From: Streptomyces liliiviolaceus
Lineage (GTDB): Bacteria > Actinomycetota > Actinomycetes > Streptomycetales > Streptomycetaceae
Direction: 5' to 3'
Length of the DNA stretch: 64,000 bases
Assembly (NCBI RefSeq): GCF_018070025.1
Contig: NZ_JAGPYQ010000002.1
Location: 62,001 to 126,000, forward strand
Shown here piece by piece: positions 51,232 to 59,714 of the stretch. The notes below the pieces were generated by a model. That model did no database searches. It was not told the DNA's origin and saw only the letters and a program-made list of their open reading frames with translations. Both the position numbers and the translations under genes were made by a program. Numbering within the stretch: the first letter of the stretch is position 1; the number at the start of each line of letters is the position of its first letter.

Positions 51232-52749
51232 ATGACCTCTCCGCTCACCACCTCCGCGTCCCAGGGGCGCTGGACGCCCCGCCTGTGGGGCACCCTGCTG
51301 GTGCTCTGCGCCGCGATGTTCCTGGACGCGCTCGACGTGTCGATGGTCGGCGTCGCCCTGCCGTCCATCGGTTCCGAACTGGACCTCTCCACCTCGACCC
51401 TGCAGTGGATCGTCAGCGGCTACATCCTCGGCTACGGCGGCCTGCTGCTCCTGGGCGGCCGCACCGCCGATCTCCTGGGCCGCCGCCAGGTCTTCCTGGT
51501 CGCCCTCGCCGTCTTCGCCCTCGCCTCACTGCTCGGCGGGCTCGTCGACTCCGGGCCGCTGCTGATCGCAAGCCGGTTCATCAAGGGCCTGAGCGCGGCG
51601 TTCACCGCGCCCGCCGGGCTGTCGATCATCACCACGACGTTCCCGCAGGGCCCGCTGCGCAACCGCGCCCTGTCGATCTACACCACCTGCGCCGCCACCG
51701 GATTCTCGATGGGCCTCGTCCTGTCCGGGCTGCTCACCGAGGCCAGCTGGCGGCTGACCATGCTGCTGCCCGCGCCCATCGCGGTCCTCGCCCTGATCGC
51801 CGGCCTCAAGCTCATCCCGCGCAGCGAACGCGACCGCACCCACCGCGGCTACGACATCCCCGGCGCCGTCATCGGCACCGCCTCCATGCTGCTGCTCGTC
51901 TTCACCGTCGTCGAGGCACCCGAGGTGGGATGGACCTCGGCCCGTACGCTGCTGTCGTTCCTCGCGGTCGCGGTCATGCTCACCGTCTTCGTCCGCGTCG
52001 AGCTGCGCAGCGCGAGCCCGCTGATCCGGCTCGGTGTGCTGCGCTCCGGCGACCAGGTCCGCGCCCAGCTCGGCGCCATGATGTTCTTCGGCTCGTACGT
52101 CGGCTTCCAGTTCCTCGTCACGCTGTACATGCAGTCGCTGCTCGGCTGGTCGGCCCTGCACACCGCGCTCGCCTTCCTGCCCGCGGGCGCGCTCGTGGCG
52201 CTCTCGGCGACGAAGATGGGGGCGATCGTCGACCGGTTCGGCACGCCACGACTCCTCGTCCTGGGCTTCGCCCTGATGGTCGTCGGCTACGCGCTGTTCC
52301 TGCGCGTCGACCTCGACCCCGTGTACGCGGCGGTGATCCTGCCGTCGATGCTGCTGATCGGCGCGGCCTGCGCGCTGGTCTTCCCGTCGCTCAACATCCA
52401 GGCCACCAACGGCGTCGACGACCACGAGCAGGGCATGGTGTCGGGTCTGCTCAACACCTCGGTGCAGGTGGGCGGGGCGATCTTCCTGGCGATCGTGACG
52501 GCCGTCGTGACGGCGAACTCGTCCGGCAGCGCCTCGCCCCAGGCGGTCCTGGACAGCTACCGGCCCGGTCTCGTCGTGGTGACCGCGGTCGCCGTGGCGG
52601 GCCTGCTGATCACGGCCACCGGACTGCGGCGGCAGCGTACGCCGCAGACGACGATCCTGGTCGCCAAGTCCGACCCGGCCCCGGAAACGACGCCGCAGCC
52701 GCAGCCGCAGGAGCGAAAGGCCGACGCCCGCGTGACGTCACGCGACTGA
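51232..52749 (+). CDS. MFS drug-efflux transporter (DHA2/EmrB-QacA type)
   Basis: A 505-residue, fourteen-helix proton antiporter. MFLDALDVSMVGVALPSIGS (motif D1 of DHA2), YILGYGGLLLLGGRTADLLG then RRQVF (motif A), SRFIKGLSAAFTAPAGLSII (motif B) and STLQWIVSGY are visible. The tail is Pro/Gln-rich and cytosolic. Substrates are typically toxic hydrophobic compounds or antibiotics. ATG 51232 lies seven bases after TACTGT, so the transcript is leaderless; the divergent MarR protein probably represses it. A hairpin terminator follows at 52827. Confidence 0.92.
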   Translation: MTSPLTTSASQGRWTPRLWGTLLVLCAAMFLDALDVSMVGVALPSIGSELDLSTSTLQWIVSGYILGYGGLLLLGGRTADLLGRRQVFLVALAVFALASLLGGLVDSGPLLIASRFIKGLSAAFTAPAGLSIITTTFPQGPLRNRALSIYTTCAATGFSMGLVLSGLLTEASWRLTMLLPAPIAVLALIAGLKLIPRSERDRTHRGYDIPGAVIGTASMLLLVFTVVEAPEVGWTSARTLLSFLAVAVMLTVFVRVELRSASPLIRLGVLRSGDQVRAQLGAMMFFGSYVGFQFLVTLYMQSLLGWSALHTALAFLPAGALVALSATKMGAIVDRFGTPRLLVLGFALMVVGYALFLRVDLDPVYAAVILPSMLLIGAACALVFPSLNIQATNGVDDHEQGMVSGLLNTSVQVGGAIFLAIVTAVVTANSSGSASPQAVLDSYRPGLVVVTAVAVAGLLITATGLRRQRTPQTTILVAKSDPAPETTPQPQPQERKADARVTSRD

Positions 52750-52826
52750 TCCCCGGCGCTGGCGCCCGACCCAGGGCCGAACTCGGACGGTGAACCGACC
52801 TCGGCCCGTGGACCGGACTCGGCGTC

Positions 52827-52863
52827 GTGCGCCCGGCGGGCTTCCTTGCCGCGCCGGGCGCAC
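52827..52863 (+). terminator. Terminator hairpin after the MFS gene
   Basis: GTGCGCCCGGCG (52827-52838) pairs perfectly with CGCCGGGCGCAC (52852-52863); GGC/GCC extends the stem inward. It ends 18 bp before the next start codon. Confidence 0.65.
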
Positions 52864-52881
52864 AGCTGTGACACTCCCCGT

Positions 52882-53166
52882 ATGGGACACAGCAGGGGGC
52901 GACGGACGCAGTCCGAGCGGGACGCGATCACCGTGGAGATCGGATACGCGCTGGCCAGCGCCGTGTTCGCCGCGGCCGTGCTGTTCGGGGTCCTGGCCGG
53001 TCCCGCACTGCTCTTCGACCTGCCGACGACGGTCGAGAAGGTCCTCCTCGCCGCCGGGACGGTGCTCGCGGCCACTCTCTTCTTCCTGCGGGTGATCTCG
53101 GTGCTGGTCCGCTTCCGGCAGGGGCCTCAGCCCAGCCAGCCCGGTCGGACCAGACCGGACTCGTAG
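52882..53166 (+). CDS. Small two-helix membrane protein (DUF6332-like)
   Basis: A 94-residue protein: a basic N-terminus GHSRGRRTQSERDAITVEIG, then two hydrophobic helices (GYALASAVFAAAVLFGVLAG and VLLAAGTVLAATLFFLRVIS) separated by LLFDLPTTVEKV. From memory this matches a streptomycete family annotated DUF6332. GACACT six bases before ATG 52882 fits a leaderless start. The last 40 bp overlap, tail to tail, the end of the response regulator gene on the other strand. Confidence 0.72.
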   Translation: MGHSRGRRTQSERDAITVEIGYALASAVFAAAVLFGVLAGPALLFDLPTTVEKVLLAAGTVLAATLFFLRVISVLVRFRQGPQPSQPGRTRPDS

Positions 53167-53792
53167 GCCAGTACGACCAGTTGGGCCCTGTCGCGGGCGC
53201 CCAGTTTGACCATGGTGCGGCTGACGTGGGTCTTGGCCGTCAGGGGGCTCACCACCAGACGCCGCGCGATCTCGTCGTTCGACAGTCCGATGCCGACCAG
53301 CGCCATCACCTCCCGCTCCCGCTCGGTGAGTTCGACGAGCGCATCCGCCGCGGCCGGCTCCTTCGAACGGGCCGCGAACTCGGCGATGAGCCGGCGCGTC
53401 ACACCCGGCGACAGGAGCGCGTCGCCCTCGACCACCGCCCGGACGGCCCGCAGGAGCTCCTCCGGTTCGGTGTCCTTGACGAGGAAGCCGGACGCGCCGG
53501 AACGGATCGCCTCGAAGACGTACTCGTCGAGTTCGAAGGTGGTGAGCATGACGATCCTGACGTCCGCCAGGTCCGGCGCGTCCGTGATGTGGCGCGTCGC
53601 GGCGAGGCCGTCGAGCACCGGCATACGGATGTCCATCAGGACGACGTCGGGCCGCAGTTGACGTACTCCCCGCAGGGCCTCCGCCCCGTCCGCGGCCTCG
53701 CCGGCCACCTCGATGTCCGGCTGGGCGTCCAGCAGCGCCTTGAATCCCGCACGGACCAACGACTGGTCGTCGGCGAGCAGTACGCGGATCAC
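53127..53792 (-). CDS. NarL/LuxR-type response regulator
   Basis: A 221-residue regulator. Receiver: IRVLLADDQSLVRAGFKALL (acidic pair), VVLMDIRMPVLDGL (phospho-acceptor D), MLTTFELDEYVFEAIRSGAS with GFLVKD (K). C-terminal LuxR helix-turn-helix: LTEREREVMALVGIGLSNDE, then IARRLVVSPLTAKTHVSR. GTG 53792 overlaps the stop of the kinase gene by four bases (GTGA), so the pair is coupled. A long open frame continuing upstream of the start is a shadow of the kinase. Confidence 0.92.
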   Translation of the reverse strand: MIRVLLADDQSLVRAGFKALLDAQPDIEVAGEAADGAEALRGVRQLRPDVVLMDIRMPVLDGLAATRHITDAPDLADVRIVMLTTFELDEYVFEAIRSGASGFLVKDTEPEELLRAVRAVVEGDALLSPGVTRRLIAEFAARSKEPAAADALVELTEREREVMALVGIGLSNDEIARRLVVSPLTAKTHVSRTMVKLGARDRAQLVVLAYESGLVRPGWLG

Positions 53793-55066
53793 CGGTCCTC
53801 CTCGGGGATACGGGACTTCTTCAGCGGCAGCACGGCAAGCACACGGAACCCTCCGTCCTCCCGGGGCCCGGCCTCGATGGTGCCACCCAGGGCCGCCGCG
53901 CGCTCCTGCATTCCGGCCAGTCCGTTGCCGCTGCCGCCCGCCTCCTCGCCGGTCGCCGGACCGTCGTCGTCGATCCGGAGCCGCAGGGAGTCGCCCGTCC
54001 GGTCGACCCGCACGCGCGCACGGCGTGACCCGGAATGCCGTACGACGTTGGTCAACGCCTCCTGGACGATGCGGAAGGCCGCGAGATCGGCGCCCGGCGG
54101 GAGCTTCCCGCTGCCGTCCCCGTTCTCGACGGCGACGGTCAGACCGGCGCCCGCGGCCTGTTCCACCAGTTCGGGGAGCCGGTCGAGGCCGGGCGCCGGA
54201 GCGCGGGGCGCGTCCCCGGGCGTGCGGAGCGTGTCGAGCACCTGGCGCACCTCCCCCAGCGCCTCCTTGCTCGCGGCCTTGATGGTGGTGAGCGCGGTAC
54301 GGGCCTGTTCCGGGTCGGAGTCGAGCAACGCGAGGCCCACTCCGGCCTGGACGTTGATGACCGAGATGCTGTGCGCCAGGACGTCGTGCAGTTCGCGGGC
54401 GATGCGCAGCCGTTCCTCGTCGGCGCGCCGCCTGGCCGCCTGACGGCGTTCCGCCCGGTCGCGGTCCCACTGCTCCCGGCGGGCACGGGCCAGCTCGGAG
54501 ACCGCGAGGATCGCCACGATCCAGGCGGCGATGGCGATCTCCTCGCCCCACGAGGAGGCCGGGTCGCCCTCCGGCGGCAGCCATCGGTAGAGCCAGTGCC
54601 CGACCAGGAGATGCACCGTCCACAGGGTGCCGAGCGCACTCCAGGCGAGCCGGCGGTGCCCGGCGAGGACCGCGCTGAAGCAGGCGAGCGCGACCGTGAG
54701 GAAGACCGGCCCGTACGGGTATCCCGCGCTGAAGTAGACGAGGGCCGTGGTCGCGGTGCCGCACATGACCAGCGCCGGGTACCGCTGCCGCCACAGGAGC
54801 AGGAGAGCGCCGCCGAGGAGCAGGGCCCGCGCGAGGGCGTCGAGCTGCTCCCGCTCGGGCTGCGCCTCGGCGGCGAACTTACTGCCGACCATGACGAACG
54901 CTGCGAGGAGCAGCGTGGAACGCCACGGCCAGCGGGGACGGTGACCGCCGCTCTCGTCCTCCTCCCCGCGGTGGTTCCACCACGGGGGCCCGTGCCACCG
55001 GCCTCCTGGTGGACCGCCCCTGGCCCAGGGGGGTCCGTCGCACCGGCGTGTGCGCTGCTCTTCCAT
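53789..55066 (-). CDS. HisKA_3-type sensor histidine kinase
   Basis: A 425-residue membrane kinase partnered with the NarL-type regulator. A Gly/Pro/Trp-rich cytosolic head (residues 1-50) precedes four or five membrane helices (about 50-165). The dimerisation domain carries the phospho-acceptor H in RIARELHDVLAHSISVINVQ, and the ATP site has IVQEALTNVVRHSGSRRA and GNGLAGMQERAAALGG. The signal is unknown; DesK-like kinases of this layout sense membrane or envelope state. ATG 55066 lies seven bases after TAGCGT (leaderless). The pair has no obvious adjacent target operon. Confidence 0.9.
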   Translation of the reverse strand: MEEQRTRRCDGPPWARGGPPGGRWHGPPWWNHRGEEDESGGHRPRWPWRSTLLLAAFVMVGSKFAAEAQPEREQLDALARALLLGGALLLLWRQRYPALVMCGTATTALVYFSAGYPYGPVFLTVALACFSAVLAGHRRLAWSALGTLWTVHLLVGHWLYRWLPPEGDPASSWGEEIAIAAWIVAILAVSELARARREQWDRDRAERRQAARRRADEERLRIARELHDVLAHSISVINVQAGVGLALLDSDPEQARTALTTIKAASKEALGEVRQVLDTLRTPGDAPRAPAPGLDRLPELVEQAAGAGLTVAVENGDGSGKLPPGADLAAFRIVQEALTNVVRHSGSRRARVRVDRTGDSLRLRIDDDGPATGEEAGGSGNGLAGMQERAAALGGTIEAGPREDGGFRVLAVLPLKKSRIPEEDR

Positions 55067-55248
55067 GCCGGCCACGCTAGACGTCACGGCCCGCCGGGGG
55101 CGTCCGCCGGGCGTGGTGATCACACGTACTCCCTGCGGAGTACGCGCTCGGGCCGACCGCCGACGATCGGCGGCCGGCCCTCAGCGGGCAGCTCTCGGCG
55201 GTCGGCCCGCAGCCCTCAGCGGCCGGCAGCCAGCAGTCGGCCTTCGGC

Positions 55249-55276
55249 GGTCAGCGGTCAGCGATCAGCGATCAGC
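55249..55276. repeat. 7-bp tandem repeat covering the reductase stop codon
   Basis: GGTCAGC, GGTCAGC, GATCAGC and GATCAGC run in tandem, and the TGA stop of the reverse-strand reductase gene (55272-55274) lies within the last unit. CCTCAGCGG-type relatives extend upstream to about 55190, filling the 205-bp gap to the kinase gene. Confidence 0.6.
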
Positions 55277-56486
55277 GATCGATCCTGCTCAGGGCCCGCT
55301 CCGCCATCGGGTGCGAGCGGACCATGTCGCCCAGCGAGGTGGAGCCGCGGGTGATCCCCGCGAACGCCTTCCACGCGGGCCGGAAGCCGGTGAGCGCGGC
55401 GTGGAACACCCCGGGCCGGCGCTCGAAGATCTGGAGCATGCGCCTGCCGATGCTCATCTCCACGCCCAGCCCCGCCTTGATCGCGAAGGCGTAGTTCAGC
55501 GCCTGCCGTCGCGTGTCCACGGCGTCGTGGGCCTCGGCGATGCGCACCGCCCACTCCCCCGCGAGCCGCCCTGAGCGCAGCGCGAAGGAGATGCCCTCGC
55601 GGGTCCACGGCTCCAGCAGACCGGCCGCGTCCCCGCACACCAGCACCCGGCCCCGCGACAGCGGGGAGTCGTCGGCGCGGCAGCGGGTCAGGTGCCCGGA
55701 GGAGATGCTGGGCTCGAAGCCCGCGAGGCCGAGCCGGGCGATGAAGTCCTCCAGATACCGCTTGGTGGCGGCGCCCTCGCCCCGGGCCGAGATCACTCCG
55801 ACGGTGAGGGTGTCGCCCTTGGGGAACACCCACCCGTAACTGCCGGGCAGGGGGCCCCAGTCGATGAGGACCCGGCCCTTCCAGTCCTCCGCGACCGTCT
55901 CCGGCACCGGGATCTCCGCCTCCAGGCCGAGGTCGACCTGGTCGAGCTTGACCCCGACGTGGGCTCCTATCCGGCTGGCGCTGCCGTCCGCGCCGACCAC
56001 GGCCCGCGCCAGCAGCGTCTCGCCGTCCTGGAGGACGACGGCGACCGAGCGCCGGTCGGGGACCGCCGAGCCGTGCTGTTCGACCCGCGAGACCGTGGCC
56101 CCCGTACGCAGTTCGGCGCCCGCCTTCTGGGCGTGCTCGACGAGCTGCTGGTCGAACTCCGGCCGGTTGATGAGCCCGAAGAGCATCTGCTTGGAGCGCC
56201 GCGTCCGCGCGAACTTGCCCTCCAGCGAGAACGTGACCGCGTGGACCCGGTCCCGGAAGGGCAGTTCGAAACCGGGCGGCAGCGCGTCACGGCTGGGTCC
56301 GATGATGCCGCCGCCGCACGTCTTGTAGCGGGGCAACTCCGCTTTCTCCAGCAACAGGACGCGGCGCCCCGCGACCGCCGCCGCATAGGCGGCCGAGGCG
56401 CCCGCCGGTCCCGCCCCGACCACGACGACGTCCCACACCTGCTGCCCGTCGTCCTGTCCGTCGTCCGAAGAGTTCTCGCTGCTCAC
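55272..56486 (-). CDS. Geranylgeranyl reductase family FAD-dependent oxidoreductase
   Basis: A 404-residue flavoenzyme. The FAD-binding Rossmann motif is WDVVVVGAGPAGASAAYAAA, followed by LLEKAELPRYKTCGGG, the signature of the geranylgeranyl reductase family. AVVGADGSASRIG and RVLVCGDAAGLLEPWTREGI (second FAD motif) are also present. Family members saturate prenyl chains of quinones or lipids; in Streptomyces the menaquinone side chain is a plausible substrate. GTG 56486 was chosen at the conserved start; GTG 56522 would add twelve residues. It is divergent from the dipeptidase gene. Confidence 0.88.
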   Translation of the reverse strand: MSSENSSDDGQDDGQQVWDVVVVGAGPAGASAAYAAAVAGRRVLLLEKAELPRYKTCGGGIIGPSRDALPPGFELPFRDRVHAVTFSLEGKFARTRRSKQMLFGLINRPEFDQQLVEHAQKAGAELRTGATVSRVEQHGSAVPDRRSVAVVLQDGETLLARAVVGADGSASRIGAHVGVKLDQVDLGLEAEIPVPETVAEDWKGRVLIDWGPLPGSYGWVFPKGDTLTVGVISARGEGAATKRYLEDFIARLGLAGFEPSISSGHLTRCRADDSPLSRGRVLVCGDAAGLLEPWTREGISFALRSGRLAGEWAVRIAEAHDAVDTRRQALNYAFAIKAGLGVEMSIGRRMLQIFERRPGVFHAALTGFRPAWKAFAGITRGSTSLGDMVRSHPMAERALSRIDR

Positions 56487-56662
56487 GATGGTCTGCTGCT
56501 CCGATCCAGCCGCCTGCCGCACCTACTCCACGCATCCTACGGCGGCGTCCGGCGAAGACCGCTGTGGGAGGATCGGCAGCGTATGCAGCGCGCACACCCG
56601 TTCGCGCGCGCACTCGCAGCCGTACCCACTCGTACAACGTCGCACCCACGAGGAGCGTGCCC

Positions 56663-58018
56663 ATGTCGTCGAATCCGGTCGCCGAGACCGTCGTCTCCCT
56701 GATGCCCAGGGCGAAGACGGAGCTGACCGAGCTGGTGGCCTTCAAATCGGTGGCGGACTTCGACCAGTTCCCGCGCAGCGAGAGCGAGGGCGCCGCGAAC
56801 TGGGTGGCCGACGCGCTGCGCGCCGAGGGTTTCCAGGACGTCGCCCTGCTCGACACCCCTGACGGCACCCAGTCGGTGTACGGCTACCTGCCGGGCCCCG
56901 AGGGCTCGAAGACCGTCCTGCTGTACGCGCACTACGACGTGCAGCCGCCCCTCGACGAGGCCGGCTGGCGGACGCCGCCCTTCGAGCTGACCGAGCGGGA
57001 CGGCCGCTGGTACGGGCGCGGGGCCGCCGACTGCAAGGGCGGCCTGATCATGCACCTGCTGGCGCTGCGCGCGCTGAAGGCGAACGGCGGCGTCCCGGTC
57101 GGCGTCAAGGTCATCGCCGAGGGCTCGGAGGAGCAGGGCACGGGCGGTCTGGAGCGGTACGCCGAGGAACACCCCGAGCTGCTGACGGCCGACGCGATCG
57201 TCATCGGCGATTCCGGGAACTTCCGGGTCGGCGTGCCGACGGTCACCACCGCGCTGCGCGGTATGACGCTCGTCCGCGTCCAGGTCGACACCCTCGAAGG
57301 CAATCTGCACTCCGGCCAGTTCGGCGGCGCGGCCCCCGACGCGCTGAGCGCGTTGATCCGCGCACTCGACTCGCTGCGCGCGGAGGACGGTTCGACCACG
57401 GTCGACGGGCTCGCGGGCGCCTCGTCGTGGGAGGGCCTGCAGTACGACGAGGAGCAGTTCCGCAAGGACGCCAAGGTGCTCGACGGTGTGGAGCTGATCG
57501 GCTCCGGCACGGTCGCCGACCGTATCTGGGCGCGGCCCGCCGTGACCGTGCTCGGCATCGACGCCCCGCCGGTGGTCGGCGCCACCCCGTCCGTGCAGGC
57601 CGGCGCCCGCGCGCTGGTCAGCCTGCGGGTACCGGCGGGCGTGGACGCCGCCGAGGCGACCAAGCTGCTCCAGGCCCACCTGGAGACGCACACGCCGTGG
57701 GGAGCGCGGGTGAGCACCGAGCAGATCGGGCAGGGCCAGCCGTTCCGCGCCGACACCACGAGCCCGGCGTACGCGGCGATGGCTGAGGCGATGAGTGTCG
57801 CGTACGACGGAGCGGAGATGCAGTACGCGGGGCAGGGCGGGTCCATTCCGCTGTGCAACACTCTCGCGTCGCTGTACCCGCAGGCGGAGATCCTGCTGAT
57901 CGGGCTCAGCGAGCCGGAGGCGCAGATCCACGCCGTGAACGAGAGCGTGTCGCCCGACGAACTGGAGCGGCTCGCTGTGGCCGAGGCGCTGTTCCTCCGG
58001 AACTACGCGGCGGGGTGA
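56663..58018 (+). CDS. M20-family dipeptidase
   Basis: A 451-residue zinc dipeptidase. Metal ligands appear in order: H in LLYAHYDVQPP (near residue 90) with catalytic D, bridging D in GRGAADCKGGLI, general base E in EGSEEQGTG, later D in VIGDSGN, and H in SEPEAQIHAVNESVS. The dimerisation lid (about 195-310) includes LEGNLHSGQFGGAAPDALSA. Its closest described relatives are the CNDP-like dipeptidases. No signal peptide, so it is cytosolic. GAGGAG lies before ATG 56663. It converges on the kinase-Nudix gene across a 118-bp repeat. Confidence 0.92.
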   Translation: MSSNPVAETVVSLMPRAKTELTELVAFKSVADFDQFPRSESEGAANWVADALRAEGFQDVALLDTPDGTQSVYGYLPGPEGSKTVLLYAHYDVQPPLDEAGWRTPPFELTERDGRWYGRGAADCKGGLIMHLLALRALKANGGVPVGVKVIAEGSEEQGTGGLERYAEEHPELLTADAIVIGDSGNFRVGVPTVTTALRGMTLVRVQVDTLEGNLHSGQFGGAAPDALSALIRALDSLRAEDGSTTVDGLAGASSWEGLQYDEEQFRKDAKVLDGVELIGSGTVADRIWARPAVTVLGIDAPPVVGATPSVQAGARALVSLRVPAGVDAAEATKLLQAHLETHTPWGARVSTEQIGQGQPFRADTTSPAYAAMAEAMSVAYDGAEMQYAGQGGSIPLCNTLASLYPQAEILLIGLSEPEAQIHAVNESVSPDELERLAVAEALFLRNYAAG

Positions 58019-58058
58019 AGCCGGGGCACGCTCCGTGGGTGGGGCGCGCCCCGGGGAT

Positions 58059-58122
58059 CTGGGGGCTGCGCCCCCAGGCCCCCCTCGGCCTGAACGGCCT
58101 CGTCCTCGAACGCCGGACGGGC
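58059..58122. terminator. Hairpin and dispersed-repeat remnant between convergent genes
   Basis: CTGGGGGC (58059-58066) pairs with GCCCCCAG (58070-58077) around a TGC loop. It is followed by CCTCGAACGCCGGACGGGCTG, the same element as at 26404, so this gap contains a copy of the Streptomyces dispersed repeat acting as a terminator for the flanking genes. Confidence 0.65.
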
Positions 58123-58136
58123 TGAAGACCCCTCCC

Positions 58137-59177
58137 CTACCCCTGGGGTACCCCCGCCTCCAGGTACATGGCGGCCCCCCGCTCCCTCGCCCGCAGTGCC
58201 CAGCGCAGGCGCTCGTAGCGGACGGGGGGCAGGAGTGTGGCGGCCTCCTCCTCGGTGACGAAGCGCCAGTCGCGCAGTTCGGGGCCCGGCAGCACCAGTT
58301 GCCGGGCCTTTCCGCCGTCCAGCCTGCCGCCGTCGTAGAGGAGGCGCAGGCCGCCGTAACCGGGGGGCGCCGGGGGTTCCCAGTCGACGACCAGCAGGCG
58401 GGGGACGTCGGCGAGCCGGATGCCGGTCTCCTCGGCGACCTCGCGGATGCCCGCGCGCGCGGGTGCCTCGCCGGATTCCACGACGCCGCCGGGGAACTCC
58501 CAGCCGGCCTTGTACGTCGGGTCGACGAGCAGCACCCGGTCCAGTTCGTCGAAGAGGAGCACTCCCGCCGCGACGGTCTCCGAGGTGGGTTCGGGGGTCT
58601 GCACGATGTCGCAGACCGGCACGGATCCGCTGTTCACGGCCTCGGCGACGCACACGGCGGACTCGTGCGGGGTGAGGGTGCCGTTGTCGACGGAGTGGGC
58701 GTCCGCGGTGAGCCAGCCGGCCAGGGCGGCGCGGTAGGGCTCGATCTGGTCGTACGACCACTGGCGCACCCGTATCTCCCCGTCGGGGAGGTCCGGCGGG
58801 ACCTCCCGGCCGGCTATTCGTTCGCGCAGGATCGTTTCCGCCGGGGCGAGAAGCACATGGCGTACGGCGATCCTGCGGGACGCGAGGCCGCCGAAGATCT
58901 CGTCGCGATAGTCCTGGCGGAGCAGTGTCATGGGGACCACGAGCACGCCCCCGAGTTCCGAGAGCATGGCGGCCGCCGTGTCGACCACGAGCCGCCGCCA
59001 GATCGGCAGATCCTGGAAGTCGCCGACCTCGGCGAGGCGCTTGGCGGGCAGCAGTTGTGCCAGCCCTGTGCCGATCAGCTCGGGGTCGAAGAGTGTGCTG
59101 TTCGGGATCAGGTCGATCAGTTCCCGTGCGGTGGTGGTCTTCCCCGCACCGAACGCACCGTTGATCCAGACGATCAC
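58137..59177 (-). CDS. P-loop kinase-like domain fused to a Nudix hydrolase
   Basis: A 346-residue protein. Residues 1-180 are a P-loop NTPase: VIVWINGAFGAGKTTTAREL (Walker A), IRERIAGREV-type lid residues ILRERIAGREVPPDLPDGEI, and LLAPAETILRER, as in shikimate/gluconate-like small-molecule kinases. Residues 200-340 are a Nudix domain with a perfect box GGVVESGEAPARAGIREVAE then ETGI. The fusion is seen in actinobacterial genomes; substrates are not known. GTG 59177 shares GTGA with the stop of a small upstream reading frame at 59174, suggesting coupled translation. Confidence 0.87.
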   Translation of the reverse strand: MIVWINGAFGAGKTTTARELIDLIPNSTLFDPELIGTGLAQLLPAKRLAEVGDFQDLPIWRRLVVDTAAAMLSELGGVLVVPMTLLRQDYRDEIFGGLASRRIAVRHVLLAPAETILRERIAGREVPPDLPDGEIRVRQWSYDQIEPYRAALAGWLTADAHSVDNGTLTPHESAVCVAEAVNSGSVPVCDIVQTPEPTSETVAAGVLLFDELDRVLLVDPTYKAGWEFPGGVVESGEAPARAGIREVAEETGIRLADVPRLLVVDWEPPAPPGYGGLRLLYDGGRLDGGKARQLVLPGPELRDWRFVTEEEAATLLPPVRYERLRWALRARERGAAMYLEAGVPQG

Positions 59178-59332
59178 TCGTACTCCAAGATGGGAAGGCC
59201 GCTGAACAGCGGCGGAGCGGGCGTAACCAGATCATCCGGGAGCGGCGTGGGAAAAGTCGGTGTCCACAATCCCGCACCCACTACCTCTTTCTCCCATACG
59301 CCCTGAAGATACGCCCCGATCCGCTCCCCCAT
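59174..59332 (-). CDS. Possible 52-residue leader protein upstream of the kinase-Nudix gene
   Basis: An open frame from ATG 59332 encodes MGERIGAYLQGVWEKEVVGA, then GLWTPTFPTPLPDDLVTPAP and a short C-terminus. Its TGA overlaps the GTG start of the next gene, and GAGGTGA lies nine bases upstream, which together suggest real translation. However, its third-position GC is clearly lower than that of neighbouring genes, and I know no family like it. It may be a coupling leader or the remnant of a transferred gene. Confidence 0.4.
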   Translation of the reverse strand: MGERIGAYLQGVWEKEVVGAGLWTPTFPTPLPDDLVTPAPPLFSGLPILEYE

Positions 59333-59387
59333 CGAGACCGTCACCTCGCTGCACGCGCCCTCCATACTGGGCAGCTCACACCGACTG

Positions 59388-59687
59388 GTGACCGCACAGA
59401 CGGTGGCGCCCTTGAATCCTCGGTGTTTCCCGGCTGTTGGAGAGACATGCAAGGTGCAGTACGTCTCTCCAGGGCCGGCGGCCGAGACAGCCGCCCGTGC
59501 CGGAGAAGGTCTGCTCGGCGCCCGTGACCGGCGGGAGGTGCCAGACGGCACCGGCTGCTGCTACTTCGGCCACGACCCGTCCTCGGCGGCCGAACATGTC
59601 GGCGACACCGTCCGGCTGACTCCCGGCGGCTGCGACAACGGCTGGCACGGCCCCGCTAGACGCCTCCACCTGGGTTCCGAGGAATGA
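59388..59687 (+). other. Coding-like orphan fragment in a 380-bp gap
   Basis: Between 59333 and 59714 there is no secure gene. One + frame ending at 59687 (GTGCCYFGHDPSSAAEHVGD, then TVRLTPGGCDNGWHGPARRL) has a strongly G/C third position over about 75 codons, as expected for coding DNA, but no convincing start with a ribosome site. It could be the 3' end of a gene truncated by rearrangement. No family recognised. Confidence 0.3.
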
Positions 59688-59714
59688 AACCGGTCGCTGA
59701 TTGTTGAATGTGGC

